Below, one piece after another: positions 25,956-34,652 of a stretch of DNA of 47,831 nt (the stretch's first letter is position 1; every line of letters begins with the position of its first letter). The translations under genes and the position numbers were made by a program. The stretch covers positions 1-47,831 of the forward strand of contig JALFGN010000007.1 in assembly GCA_022777285.1 (NCBI GenBank), given 5' to 3'. The notes under the pieces were generated by a model. It saw only the letters and a list, made by a program, of their open reading frames with translations, did not search any database and was not told the origin of the DNA. This DNA comes from Blautia sp. Its GTDB lineage: Bacteria > Bacillota > Clostridia > Lachnospirales > Lachnospiraceae.

Positions 25956-26885
25956 ATGATTAACAAACTGACAGAGAAAATAAGAAAAACCCATGCACCC
26001 ATTTGCGTAGGTCTGGATCCTATGCTTTCCTATGTTCCACAACAGATTCAGGAAGCAGCTTTTAAAGAATATGGTGAAACACTGGAAGGAGCAGCAGAAG
26101 CAATCTGGCAGTTTAATAAAGCCATTGTAGATGCAACGTTTGATTTGATTCCTGCTGTAAAACCTCAGATTGCCATGTATGAACAGTTCGGGATTCCCGG
26201 GTTGATCACATTCAAGAAAACCGTTGATTACTGCCAGGAAAAAGGACTTGTTGTGATTGGAGATATCAAAAGAGGCGATATCGGTTCTACTTCTGCCGCA
26301 TATGCAACCGGTCATATCGGAAAAGTCCAGGTAGGAAGTCAGGAATACACTCCGATGGGAGAAGACTTTGTAACTGTCAATCCTTATCTGGGATCCGATG
26401 GAGTAAAACCATTTATTGAAGTATGTAAGAAGGAGAAAAAAGGTCTGTTCATTCTGGTTAAGACTTCCAATCCTTCCAGTGGAGAATTCCAGGACAGACT
26501 GATTGACGGAAGACCGTTGTATGAGCTGGTAGGGGAAAAAGTGGCAGAATGGGGCGCTGACTGTATGGGAGATGAATACAGCTATATCGGTGCGGTTGTG
26601 GGAGCAACGTATCCGGAGATGGGAAAAGTCCTTCGTAAAATTATGCCGAAATCTTATATCCTTGTACCGGGATATGGTGCACAGGGAGGAAAAGGAAAAG
26701 ATCTGGTTCATTTCTTTAATGAAGATGGACTGGGTGCGATTGTAAATTCTTCCAGAGGAATTATCGCTGCTTATAAACAGGAACAGTATGCACAGTTCGG
26801 AGAAGAAAATTTTGCAGAAGCATCCAGAAAAGCAGTGGAAGATATGGTGGCAGATATTGACGGTGCGCTTCAGGCGGCAAAATAA
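25956..26885 (+). CDS. pyrF: Orotidine 5'-phosphate decarboxylase (long, type 2)
   Basis: This 309-residue enzyme makes UMP from OMP. The catalytic charge network is seen in GDIKRGDIGS with Lys105. The length of about 300 residues and the N-terminal CVGLDPML place it in the longer type 2 subfamily rather than the 230-residue type 1. GGAGG precedes the ATG. It is the second gene of the operon, 33 bases after pyrC. Confidence 0.95.
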   Translation: MINKLTEKIRKTHAPICVGLDPMLSYVPQQIQEAAFKEYGETLEGAAEAIWQFNKAIVDATFDLIPAVKPQIAMYEQFGIPGLITFKKTVDYCQEKGLVVIGDIKRGDIGSTSAAYATGHIGKVQVGSQEYTPMGEDFVTVNPYLGSDGVKPFIEVCKKEKKGLFILVKTSNPSSGEFQDRLIDGRPLYELVGEKVAEWGADCMGDEYSYIGAVVGATYPEMGKVLRKIMPKSYILVPGYGAQGGKGKDLVHFFNEDGLGAIVNSSRGIIAAYKQEQYAQFGEENFAEASRKAVEDMVADIDGALQAAK

Positions 26886-26911
26886 ATTAGGAAAGTATAG
26901 AGAGAGCAATT

Positions 26912-27688
26912 ATGGCAAAAGTAAAAATAAAAAGTACAGTAGCAGAGCAGAAGAAGCTGGCAGAGGGAATTTACAGTATGTGGCTGCAGGCAGAAGAGAT
27001 TGCAGTACAGGCGAAACCGGGACAGTTTATCTCTGTATACAGCAATGATAAAAGCCGGGTACTTCCAAGACCAATCAGTATTTGTGAAATTGACCGGGAG
27101 CAGGGAAAACTGCGCATTGTATACCGGGTAGTTGGAAAAGGAACAGAAGAATTTTCCAAAGCATCGTCTGGAGATACCTTTGAAATTCTGGGACCTCTTG
27201 GAAATGGATTTCCGCTTGAGGAAGCGAAGGGAAAACGGGTTCTCATGGTAGGTGGTGGAATCGGGGTACCACCTATGCTTCAGACTGCAAAAGAAGCAGA
27301 GGCAGAAGCAGTGATCGTATCCGGCTATCGAAACAACGATCTGTTTCTGAAAGAAGAACTGGAAAATGCAGGAAGCCTTTACATTGCAACAGAAGATGGC
27401 AGTGTTGGCACGAAAGGAAATGTACTGGATGCGATCCGGGAAAATGGCATTCAGGCAGATGTGATGTTTGCCTGTGGTCCGACACCCATGCTGCGTGCAT
27501 TAAAACAGTATGCAGAAGAGAAAAACATGCCATGCTGGATTTCTATGGAAGAAAAAATGGCATGTGGAATCGGTGCGTGTCTTGCATGTGTATGTCAGTC
27601 AAAGAATGTGGATGCACATTCTCATGTGCATAACAAACGCATCTGTAAAGACGGACCGGTTTTCCTGAGTACGGAGGTGGAACTGTAA
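26912..27688 (+). CDS. pyrK: Dihydroorotate dehydrogenase electron transfer subunit
   Basis: This 258-residue flavoprotein passes electrons from PyrD to NAD+. The FAD-binding motif RPISI follows the N-terminal barrel, the nucleotide-binding loop GGGIGVPPM lies mid-protein, and a C-terminal [2Fe-2S] site is marked by CGIGACLACVC and a later cysteine in RICKDGP. It overlaps pyrD by one base (TAATG), so the two subunits are made in step. Presence of PyrK defines a class 1B, NAD-linked enzyme. Confidence 0.95.
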   Translation: MAKVKIKSTVAEQKKLAEGIYSMWLQAEEIAVQAKPGQFISVYSNDKSRVLPRPISICEIDREQGKLRIVYRVVGKGTEEFSKASSGDTFEILGPLGNGFPLEEAKGKRVLMVGGGIGVPPMLQTAKEAEAEAVIVSGYRNNDLFLKEELENAGSLYIATEDGSVGTKGNVLDAIRENGIQADVMFACGPTPMLRALKQYAEEKNMPCWISMEEKMACGIGACLACVCQSKNVDAHSHVHNKRICKDGPVFLSTEVEL

Positions 27689-28590
27689 TGAATACGAAAG
27701 TGAATCTTGCCGGTGTGGAATTGAAAAATCCGGTTATGACAGCATCTGGTACTTTTGGTTCCGGGGCAGAGTACAGTGAGTTTGTAGATTTGAATCAGCT
27801 GGGAGCAGTCGTTACGAAAGGTGTGGCAAATGTGCCATGGCCGGGAAATCCGACACCCCGTATTGCAGAAACTTATGGCGGTATGTTGAATGCCATCGGT
27901 CTTCAGAATCCTGGAATTGATGTATTCTGTGAACGGGATATTCCCTTCCTGAAAAAATACGATACAAAAATTATTGTAAACGTATGTGGAAAAAGCACAG
28001 AAGATTATTGCGAAGTAGTGGAACGTCTGGCAGATGAGCCCATTGATATGCTGGAAATCAATATTTCCTGTCCAAATGTCAAAGAAGGAGGCATTGCATT
28101 CGGTCAGGATCCAAAAGCAGTAGAAGCGATTACGAGAGAAGTAAAAAAATATGCAAAGCAGCCGGTAATCATGAAGTTGAGCCCAAATGTGACGGATATC
28201 ACGGTTATGGCAAAAGCAGCAGAGGCAGGAGGGGCAGATGTCCTTTCTCTGATTAATACGCTGACGGGTATGAAAATTGACATTAACAGAAGAACTTTTG
28301 CGATTGCCAATAAAACAGGCGGTATGTCCGGCCCTTGTGTAAAACCGGTCGCTGTACGTATGGTGTACCAGGTGGCACAGGCAGTGAAGGTGCCGATTAT
28401 CGGTATGGGTGGAATTTCCAATGCAGAGGATGCGCTGGAATTCATTCTGGCAGGTGCGACTGCAGTTTCTATTGGAACTGCAAACTTTACCAATCCTTAT
28501 GCTACGGCAGAGACGGTCAGAGGAATGGAAGAATATATGAAGAAAAATAATATAGAAGATATCGGTTCGTTAATTGGTGCAGTAAGATAA
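27688..28590 (+). CDS. pyrD: Dihydroorotate dehydrogenase, catalytic subunit (class 1B)
   Basis: This 300-residue FMN enzyme oxidises dihydroorotate to orotate in the cytoplasm. The catalytic base Cys128 in NISCPN is the class 1 residue. FMN-binding segments TASGTFGSG (19-27) and the later IIGMGGISNAEDALEF are visible. It works as a heterotetramer with PyrK. It is the last gene before a strong terminator; the remaining gene pyrE lies 6 kb further on. Confidence 0.96.
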   Translation: MNTKVNLAGVELKNPVMTASGTFGSGAEYSEFVDLNQLGAVVTKGVANVPWPGNPTPRIAETYGGMLNAIGLQNPGIDVFCERDIPFLKKYDTKIIVNVCGKSTEDYCEVVERLADEPIDMLEINISCPNVKEGGIAFGQDPKAVEAITREVKKYAKQPVIMKLSPNVTDITVMAKAAEAGGADVLSLINTLTGMKIDINRRTFAIANKTGGMSGPCVKPVAVRMVYQVAQAVKVPIIGMGGISNAEDALEFILAGATAVSIGTANFTNPYATAETVRGMEEYMKKNNIEDIGSLIGAVR

Positions 28591-28632
28591 AGAAAAACGG
28601 GAAAATCCTGAAGGGTTTTCCCGTTTTTCTTT
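28591..28632. terminator. Bidirectional terminator between pyrD and hydG
   Basis: An 18-bp stem (28591-28608 with 28613-28630) with one wobble and a TGAA loop. U-rich on both strands. Confidence 0.92.
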
Positions 28633-28639
28633 CAGTGAA

Positions 28640-30067
28640 TCAGAAGCGGAAATCATTTCCGATTCCGTTTTCGATTTCCTCAAGATGCTGGATAACAAGA
28701 TTTCGTACTTTTTCTTTTGGAATGTTGGCCAGTTCTTTCTGAATCAGAGCATCTCCGACTGCTTTTGTTTCCGGTGCGGCATAATCTACGAGATATTCTT
28801 TTAAGGTCATCAGCGCATTTGGATGACAACAGTTCTGGATCTGCTGATTCTTGCAAAGCGTCATAAAACGGTCACCGGTACGTCCTTCCCGGTAACATGC
28901 GGTACAGAAGCTTGGAATATATTCCATATCCATCAGCCATTTTACAACTTCATCCAGGGATCGTGTGTCACTGACTTCAAATTGAGCGGAACTTTCTTCT
29001 TCCGGTTCCGGTTCTGCATAACCGCCGACACTGGTTCTGGAACCACCGCTGATCTGGGAAATACCAAGATGAAGAACACGCTCTCTGCATTTCTGACTTT
29101 CGCGGGTAGATACGATCATTCCGGTATAAGGGACTGCGATACGGATGCAGGCTACGATTTTGGCAAATGTATCGTCATCGATTCCGTTTGTAAACGCAGA
29201 AGCATCAATGTCATCGGCATTTCGCAGACGTGGTACACTGATTGTGTGAGGGCCGACCCCAAATTTTGCTTCCAGATGTTCTGCATGCATCAGGATACCG
29301 GCAAACTCATAGCGATACTTATCAAGACCGAACAAGACACCAAGACCTACATCATCAATCCCGCCCTCCATAGCACGGTCCATGGCTTCTGTATGATAAT
29401 TATAATCATGTTTCGGTCCTGTAGGATGAAGTGGCAGATAGCTTTCTTTGTGGTAGGTTTCCTGGAAAAGAATGTAAGTACCGATGCCTGCTTCTTTCAG
29501 CTTCCGGTAGTTTTCTACAGTTGTCGCTGCGATATTTACGTTTACACGGCGAATGGCCCCATTTTTATGTTTGATGCTGTAGATGGTTTTGATGCTTTCC
29601 AGAATATATTCGATGGGATTGTTTTTCGGATCTTCCCCTGCTTCCAGGGCAAGACGTTTGTGACCAAGATCCTGCAAAGCAATGACTTCTTTACGGATTT
29701 CGTCCTGGGTCAGTTTCTTTCTTGGAATATGTTTATTCCTGGCGTGGTATGGACAGTAAGTACAGCCATTGATACAGTAATTGGACAGATAAAGCGGCGC
29801 GAACATAACAATACGGTTTCCGTAGAAATCTTTTTTGATCTGTTCAGCCAGATGGTAAATCTCCTGATTTTTTTCTTCGATTTCACAAGCTAAAAGGACA
29901 GAAGCCTCTCTGTGGGTAAGACCTTTGCGAAGCCTTGCTTTTTCCAGTATGGTATCGATCAGCTGGACATTGTTTTTGTTTTCATCTGCATAAGCCAGTG
30001 TTTCCAGAATCTCTTCGTGATTAATAAATTCATCAGCTATGGATGATGCAGGGTTGTAATTGTACAT
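28640..30067 (-). CDS. hydG: [FeFe]-hydrogenase maturase HydG (radical SAM tyrosine lyase)
   Basis: This 475-residue enzyme cleaves tyrosine to supply CO and cyanide for the hydrogenase H-cluster. The radical SAM triad is Cys98, Cys102 and Cys105 in CINGCTYC. The C-terminal auxiliary cluster motif CTACYREGRTGDRFM, which separates HydG from ThiH, is present. The ATG at 30067 follows GGAGG; a longer in-frame extension to 30196 would read through a leader terminator and is rejected. It is divergent from the hydrogenase operon. Maturases HydE and HydF are not in the window. Confidence 0.96.
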   Translation of the reverse strand: MYNYNPASSIADEFINHEEILETLAYADENKNNVQLIDTILEKARLRKGLTHREASVLLACEIEEKNQEIYHLAEQIKKDFYGNRIVMFAPLYLSNYCINGCTYCPYHARNKHIPRKKLTQDEIRKEVIALQDLGHKRLALEAGEDPKNNPIEYILESIKTIYSIKHKNGAIRRVNVNIAATTVENYRKLKEAGIGTYILFQETYHKESYLPLHPTGPKHDYNYHTEAMDRAMEGGIDDVGLGVLFGLDKYRYEFAGILMHAEHLEAKFGVGPHTISVPRLRNADDIDASAFTNGIDDDTFAKIVACIRIAVPYTGMIVSTRESQKCRERVLHLGISQISGGSRTSVGGYAEPEPEEESSAQFEVSDTRSLDEVVKWLMDMEYIPSFCTACYREGRTGDRFMTLCKNQQIQNCCHPNALMTLKEYLVDYAAPETKAVGDALIQKELANIPKEKVRNLVIQHLEEIENGIGNDFRF

Positions 30068-30128
30068 GAAAAAATACCTCCGTTTTTTTATTCTGTCGGT
30101 GACGATCCGGTATTCAATTTCCGGAAAG

Positions 30129-30158
30129 AAAAAAATCTGCACAAAAAGAGCGCAGATT
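30129..30158 (-). terminator. Intrinsic terminator inside the hydG leader (attenuator candidate)
   Basis: On the minus strand AATCTGCGC pairs with GTGCAGATT (30150-30158 with 30134-30142) and is followed by an uninterrupted U run (30129-30135). It lies about 60 bases before the hydG start and downstream of the hydG promoter. An upstream hairpin ATAACG-GAAT-CGTTAT lies at 30171-30186. No T-box or known riboswitch core was recognised. Confidence 0.65.
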
Positions 30159-30249
30159 GACAGAAAATCTATAACGATTCCGTTATGAGATTGCATCTAT
30201 ATGTCTTCTTGCGCAGGAAAAACCTTAACAATCAGCAAATATTAAGAAA

Positions 30250-30278
30250 AGTATAGCATAAGGAGAAAGAAAAAGCAA
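30250..30278 (-). promoter_or_regulatory. hydG promoter
   Basis: On the minus strand TTGCTT (30273-30278), 17-base spacer, TATACT (30250-30255) with an extended TGC. The resulting leader is about 176 bases. Confidence 0.55.
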
Positions 30279-30315
30279 AATAAATTATAAAAAAATAAAA
30301 AAAATAAAAAAATAA

Positions 30316-30345
30316 TTGTACAAAATGCTTATAATAAGGTATAAT
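30316..30345 (+). promoter_or_regulatory. Promoter of the hydCBA operon
   Basis: TTGTAC (30316-30321), 18-base spacer, TATAAT (30340-30345). A run of A tracts (about 30282-30313) separates it from the divergent hydG promoter and could act as an UP element for both. The transcript then carries a small hairpin TTACAGT/ACTGTAA (30357-30363 with 30379-30385). Confidence 0.65.
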
Positions 30346-30421
30346 AATATTACGTGTTACAGTTAAAGTGCTTGGCTGACTGTAAAAAAGAGGATGAATA
30401 AAATTTTTAAGGAGGTAATGT

Positions 30422-30901
30422 ATGTTAGACCAGTCATACTACGAAAAGGCAGATGAGATTATCGCCAAATATGGTAAGAAACCATCATCCCTGATTCCGA
30501 TCATGCAGGATATTCAGGGCGAATATCGTTATCTGCCGGGAGAATTGCTGACTTATACAGCAGCACAGATCGGAATTACAGAAGCAAAAGCTTACAGTGT
30601 AGCAACCTTTTACGAGAATTTTTCCTTTGAACCGAAAGGAAAATATGTTATCAAAGTGTGTGATGGAACTGCCTGTCATGTAAGAAAATCCATGCCGATT
30701 CTTGAAGAACTTTATAAACAGCTGGGACTGAGCAAGAAGAAACATACCACAGATGATATGATGTTTACTGTGGAAACAGTATCCTGTCTTGGTGCGTGCG
30801 GGCTGGCACCTACATTGATGGTGAATGAAGAAGTACATCCGAAAATGTCACCGGAAAAAGTAATTGCATTATTGCAGGAATTGAGAGGTGAAGGCGCATG
30901 A
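30422..30901 (+). CDS. hydC: [FeFe]-hydrogenase subunit HydC (NuoE-like 2Fe-2S protein)
   Basis: This 159-residue thioredoxin-like ferredoxin carries one [2Fe-2S] cluster on Cys80, Cys85, Cys122 and Cys126 (VCDGTACHV and SCLGACGLAP). It matches the 24-kDa NuoE family. In trimeric bifurcating hydrogenases this subunit sits with the NuoF-like flavoprotein. AAGGAGG precedes the ATG and it overlaps the next gene by four bases (ATGA). Because the same family occurs in complex I and formate dehydrogenases, the assignment as HydC relies on the adjacent hydrogenase gene. Confidence 0.93.
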   Translation: MLDQSYYEKADEIIAKYGKKPSSLIPIMQDIQGEYRYLPGELLTYTAAQIGITEAKAYSVATFYENFSFEPKGKYVIKVCDGTACHVRKSMPILEELYKQLGLSKKKHTTDDMMFTVETVSCLGACGLAPTLMVNEEVHPKMSPEKVIALLQELRGEGA

Positions 30902-32778
30902 CTATAGCAAACAGAACTGAACTTGACAGCTGCAGAGAAGAAGCCAAAAAAGTACTTGAAGCATATGATTGTCGGATTCTTGTCTGTTCAGGAACCGGAT
31001 GTATCGCTACCGGATCGGAAAAAATTTATGAAAAGATGCTGGGAATCGTTGAAGACACTCCAGGTGTTGCCGTGGAATTTGCACCGCATGATGAGAAAGA
31101 ACATGTGGGAGTAAAGAGAACTGGATGTCAGGGATTCTGTGAATTTGGTCCTTTGGTTCGTATTCAGAAGGGCGATAAAGTAATTCAGTACATAAAAGTG
31201 CAGCAGGATGACTGTCAGGAAATTTTCGAAAAATCTGTTATGGGCGATGAAATCGTAGAACGCCTTCTTTACCGAAAAGAAGAAAAATCCTATGTACAGC
31301 CGGAAGAAATTCCATTTATTGCAAAACAGACACGAATCGTTCTGGAAAACTGTGGTAAATTTGATGCAGAATCTCTGGATGAATACATTGCATCAGGCGG
31401 ATTCTCTGCTCTGGAAAAGGCATTGTTTGAAATGACTCCTGCAGATGTAGTAAATGAAGTAGACAAATCCGGTCTTCGCGGAAGAGGCGGCGGCGGTTTC
31501 CCGGCAGGAAAGAAATGGAAACAGGTTGCAAATCAGCAGGAAAAAGAACGTTATGTTGTATGTAATGGTGATGAAGGTGACCCGGGAGCATTCATGGATG
31601 GTTCGGTTATGGAAGGTGACCCGTTTAAATTAATTGAAGGTATGATGATTGCCGCTTATGCGGTAGGATCTGCAGACGGGTATATTTATGTACGTGCAGA
31701 ATATCCGAACTCAGTTGCAAGACTTCGTCATGCGATTCAGGTAATGGAAGAGAGAAATCTTCTGGGTGATCATATTCTTGGTACCGATTTCAGTTTCCGT
31801 ATGCATATTAATCGTGGCGCAGGTGCCTTTGTATGTGGAGAAGGCAGTGCGCTTACTGCATCGATCGAAGGAAATCGCGGTATGCCAAGAACAAAACCGC
31901 CAAGAACGGTAGATAAAGGTCTGTGGGCAAAACCGACCGTACTGAACAATGTAGAAACGTATGCCAATGTTCCGAAGATTATTTTGCAGGGTGCTGACTG
32001 GTTCCGTACCATTGGTACAGAGGGAAGCCCGGGAACCAAGACATTCTCTCTGACCGGATCCATTGAAAATACCGGTCTGATTGAAGTACCTATGGGTACA
32101 ACTCTGAGAGAAATCATTTACGATATCGGCGGCGGTCTGAAGAATGGTTCCGAATTCAAAGCAGTACAGATCGGCGGTCCTTCCGGCGGGTGTCTGACAG
32201 AGAAACATCTGGATGAACCACTTGACTTTGATTCTGTAAAGAAATTCGGGGCAATCGTAGGTTCCGGTGGCCTTGTAGTTATGAATGTAGATACCTGTAT
32301 GGTAGAGGTGGCAAGATTCTTCATGAGCTTTACCCAGAGAGAGTCCTGTGGTAAATGTACACCGTGCCGTGAAGGTACAAAGAGAATGCTGGAGATCCTT
32401 GAGAAGATCGTAGCAGGAAAAGGTGAAATGGAAGATCTGGAACGTCTGGAGAGCCTGGCAGAGATGGTTAAAAACATGTCTCTGTGCGGTCTTGGAAAGA
32501 GTGCACCGCTTCCTGTACTTAGTACAATACGTATGTTCAGAAATGAATATATCGAACATATTGTAGAGAAAAAATGTGTTTCTCATACATGTAAAGCGAT
32601 GCAGAATTATTATATTGATCCTGAAAAATGTAAGGGATGTACAAAATGTGCCAGAAATTGTCCGGTTAATGCTATCTCCGGTGAAAAGAAGGCACCTCAT
32701 GTAATTGACAATGCAAAATGTATCAAGTGCGGTACCTGTAAAGATAACTGCAGCTTTGATGCCATTGAAATCAGATAG
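30898..32778 (+). CDS. hydB: [FeFe]-hydrogenase flavoprotein subunit HydB (NuoF-like)
   Basis: This 626-residue subunit binds FMN and NAD(H). Order: N-terminal [2Fe-2S] thioredoxin-like domain (cysteines in VCSGTGCIATGS and GCQGFCEFGP), FMN/NADH core with GRGGGGFPAGKKW, a [4Fe-4S] site SCGKCTPCREGT, and a C-terminal tandem ferredoxin (CKGCTKCARNCP, CIKCGTCKDNC). This domain set is diagnostic of HydB in electron-bifurcating hydrogenases, where the flavin splits or joins electrons between NADH and ferredoxin. It is coupled to hydC by overlap and precedes hydA by 11 bases. Confidence 0.94.
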   Translation: MTIANRTELDSCREEAKKVLEAYDCRILVCSGTGCIATGSEKIYEKMLGIVEDTPGVAVEFAPHDEKEHVGVKRTGCQGFCEFGPLVRIQKGDKVIQYIKVQQDDCQEIFEKSVMGDEIVERLLYRKEEKSYVQPEEIPFIAKQTRIVLENCGKFDAESLDEYIASGGFSALEKALFEMTPADVVNEVDKSGLRGRGGGGFPAGKKWKQVANQQEKERYVVCNGDEGDPGAFMDGSVMEGDPFKLIEGMMIAAYAVGSADGYIYVRAEYPNSVARLRHAIQVMEERNLLGDHILGTDFSFRMHINRGAGAFVCGEGSALTASIEGNRGMPRTKPPRTVDKGLWAKPTVLNNVETYANVPKIILQGADWFRTIGTEGSPGTKTFSLTGSIENTGLIEVPMGTTLREIIYDIGGGLKNGSEFKAVQIGGPSGGCLTEKHLDEPLDFDSVKKFGAIVGSGGLVVMNVDTCMVEVARFFMSFTQRESCGKCTPCREGTKRMLEILEKIVAGKGEMEDLERLESLAEMVKNMSLCGLGKSAPLPVLSTIRMFRNEYIEHIVEKKCVSHTCKAMQNYYIDPEKCKGCTKCARNCPVNAISGEKKAPHVIDNAKCIKCGTCKDNCSFDAIEIR

Positions 32779-32789
32779 GAGGGGCGAAT

Positions 32790-34478
32790 ATGGGAATCAT
32801 GACAATTGATGGCAGAGAAGTTGAGTTTACCAATGAAAAAAATGTTCTTTCTGTCATTCGAAAAGCGGGTATCAATGTACCGACCTTATGTTATCAGCCT
32901 GAACTCTCCATTTACGGAGCATGCCGTCTGTGTACGGTAGAAGACAGCAGAGGAAAACTCTTTGCTTCCTGTTCTGAAGAACCGCGAGACGGGATGGTAA
33001 TTTATACCAATACACCGAAACTGAAAAAATACAGAAAAATGATCGTTGAGCTGCTTCTTGCTGCTCACTGCAGAGACTGTACAATCTGTGATAAAACAGG
33101 AAACTGTGTACTGCAGGATTTGTCTTATAAAATGGGAATTAAAGAAGTTCCTTATGAAAACACAAGAGAAAGACAGCCGATCGACGAAAGTTCTTATTCA
33201 ATCGTACGTGATCCGAATAAATGTGTACTTTGCGGAAACTGTGTACGCGCATGTCGTGAACTGCAGGGTGTAGAAACACTGGGTATTGCTTTCCGTGGTA
33301 CAGATGCGACTGTTATGCCGGCCTTTAATAAAGGAATGGGCGAAACGGATTGTGTAGGCTGTGGACAGTGTCGTGTGGTATGTCCGACAGGTGCGATTAC
33401 CATTCGTTCAAATATTGATGATGTATGGGATGTTCTGGCAGATCCGAATACAAGGGTAGTTGCTCAGATCGCACCGTCTGTACGTGTAGCAGTAGGAGAT
33501 GCTTTTGGACTTCCGAAAGGAAAAAGCTCTATTGGAAAAGTAGTAAATATCCTTCATCGTATGGGATTTGATGAAGTATATGATACCAACTTCTCCGCTG
33601 ATATGACGATTATGGAAGAATCAGCAGAATTTCTGAATCGTGTGAAAAATGGAGGAACATTGCCTCTGTTCACATCCTGCTGTCCTGCATGGGTAAAATT
33701 CGTAGTAGAACAGTATCCGGAATATAAAGAAAATCTGTCTACCTGCCGTTCTCCACAGGGCATGCTTTCCGCGGTTATTAAAGAATGGTATCGTGATCCT
33801 TCAAGAGCAGACGGAAAACGTACAGTAGTAGTATCCTTTATGCCATGTACAGCAAAGAAAATGGAAATCAAACGTCCGAACAGCTTTACAAAGGGAGAAC
33901 AGGATACCGATTATGTTGTTACAACTACAGAACTTGTTAAAATGATTCAAGCTTCCGGCATTAATTTTGCAGAACTGGAACCGGAACAGCCGGATGAACC
34001 ATTTGGTCTGGCTACCGGTGGTGGTGCAATCTTTGGTGTAACGGGCGGTGTAACAGAGGCGGTAATCCGTCGTCTTGTTCCGGAACACGATCAGGCAACC
34101 ATCGATGCGATTGCAGAGTTTGGTATGCGCGGCGATCAACCAATCAAAGAGTTCACCGTAAAATATGATGGTATGGATGTCAATGTATGCGTTGTCAGTG
34201 GTCTGGCAAATGCTCATGAAGCACTTCGTCGTGTGAAAACCGGTGAAGCAAATTATCATCTCATTGAAGTTATGGCATGTAAAGGCGGCTGCGTAATGGG
34301 CGGCGGCCAGCCTGTAAAAGCAGGAGAATGCATGAGTGCAATCCGAACAGAAGGAATGTATGAGATTGATGCACAATCTCAGTTCAAAGCACCGGATGAA
34401 AACCCGGCACTGCAGAAACTATATGCAGAATTCCTGGATGGAAAGACGCACGAACTGCTTCATAATGAAGGATATTAA
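32790..34478 (+). CDS. hydA: [FeFe]-hydrogenase catalytic subunit HydA (bifurcating type)
   Basis: This 562-residue enzyme reduces protons to H2. N-terminal [2Fe-2S] cysteines are 34, 45, 48 and 61; the His-Cys3 [4Fe-4S] site is His93, Cys97, Cys100 and Cys106; two ferredoxin clusters follow (CVLCGNCVRAC, CVGCGQCRVVC). H-cluster ligands are Cys298, Cys353, Cys497 and Cys501, with proton-transfer Cys297, each two less than in Clostridium pasteurianum CpI. All active-site residues are intact. No signal peptide, so it is cytoplasmic. With HydB and HydC it would form the trimeric NADH- and ferredoxin-linked enzyme. Confidence 0.96.
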   Translation: MGIMTIDGREVEFTNEKNVLSVIRKAGINVPTLCYQPELSIYGACRLCTVEDSRGKLFASCSEEPRDGMVIYTNTPKLKKYRKMIVELLLAAHCRDCTICDKTGNCVLQDLSYKMGIKEVPYENTRERQPIDESSYSIVRDPNKCVLCGNCVRACRELQGVETLGIAFRGTDATVMPAFNKGMGETDCVGCGQCRVVCPTGAITIRSNIDDVWDVLADPNTRVVAQIAPSVRVAVGDAFGLPKGKSSIGKVVNILHRMGFDEVYDTNFSADMTIMEESAEFLNRVKNGGTLPLFTSCCPAWVKFVVEQYPEYKENLSTCRSPQGMLSAVIKEWYRDPSRADGKRTVVVSFMPCTAKKMEIKRPNSFTKGEQDTDYVVTTTELVKMIQASGINFAELEPEQPDEPFGLATGGGAIFGVTGGVTEAVIRRLVPEHDQATIDAIAEFGMRGDQPIKEFTVKYDGMDVNVCVVSGLANAHEALRRVKTGEANYHLIEVMACKGGCVMGGGQPVKAGECMSAIRTEGMYEIDAQSQFKAPDENPALQKLYAEFLDGKTHELLHNEGY

Positions 34479-34489
34479 TTGATTTTATC

Positions 34490-34540
34490 AGGAGCATCGT
34501 TTATAACCGAAAAGGTTATGGAGCGATGCTCCTTTTTCTT
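34490..34540 (+). terminator. Terminator of the hydCBA operon
   Basis: Outer stem AGGAGCATCG/CGATGCTCCT (34490-34499 with 34524-34533), inner stem ATAACC/GGTTAT, then TTTTCTTTG. Confidence 0.9.
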
Positions 34541-34545
34541 TGTTA

Positions 34546-34574
34546 TTGAAAATGATTTATAAATATGTTAAAAT
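34546..34574 (+). promoter_or_regulatory. Promoter of pyrE
   Basis: TTGAAA (34546-34551), 17-base spacer, TAAAAT (34569-34574) with an extended TGT. The short leader carries a 5-bp hairpin GGTCA/TGACC (34583-34587 with 34596-34600). Confidence 0.65.
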
Positions 34575-34652
34575 CTACGTGAGGTCAGGAAATTTTGACC
34601 ATTGAAAAGAAAAAAATAAGGGGATTTCCCATAAAATACGGAGGAAATAGAA

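Noticed and set aside
25827-26909. 360-residue minus-strand frame
   Set aside because: Antisense to pyrF with the same Phe/Ser/Cys-rich composition; pyrF is firmly identified.
28823-29893. 356-residue plus-strand frame
   Set aside because: Antisense to hydG, low-complexity and cysteine/phenylalanine-rich with no family motifs.
30068-30196. In-frame 43-residue N-terminal extension of HydG
   Set aside because: It has no good ribosome site and would cross the leader terminator, whereas the ATG at 30067 has GGAGG and gives the usual HydG length.
30068-30250. T-box (tyrosine) reading of the hydG leader
   Set aside because: No conserved T-box GGGTGGNACC sequence or Stem I features were found, despite the terminator and the tyrosine-using enzyme.
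30220-30385. Rex redox-repressor operator between hydG and hydCBA
   Set aside because: Only a single TTGTTAA-like half site (minus strand, about 30225) was seen, without the inverted second half.
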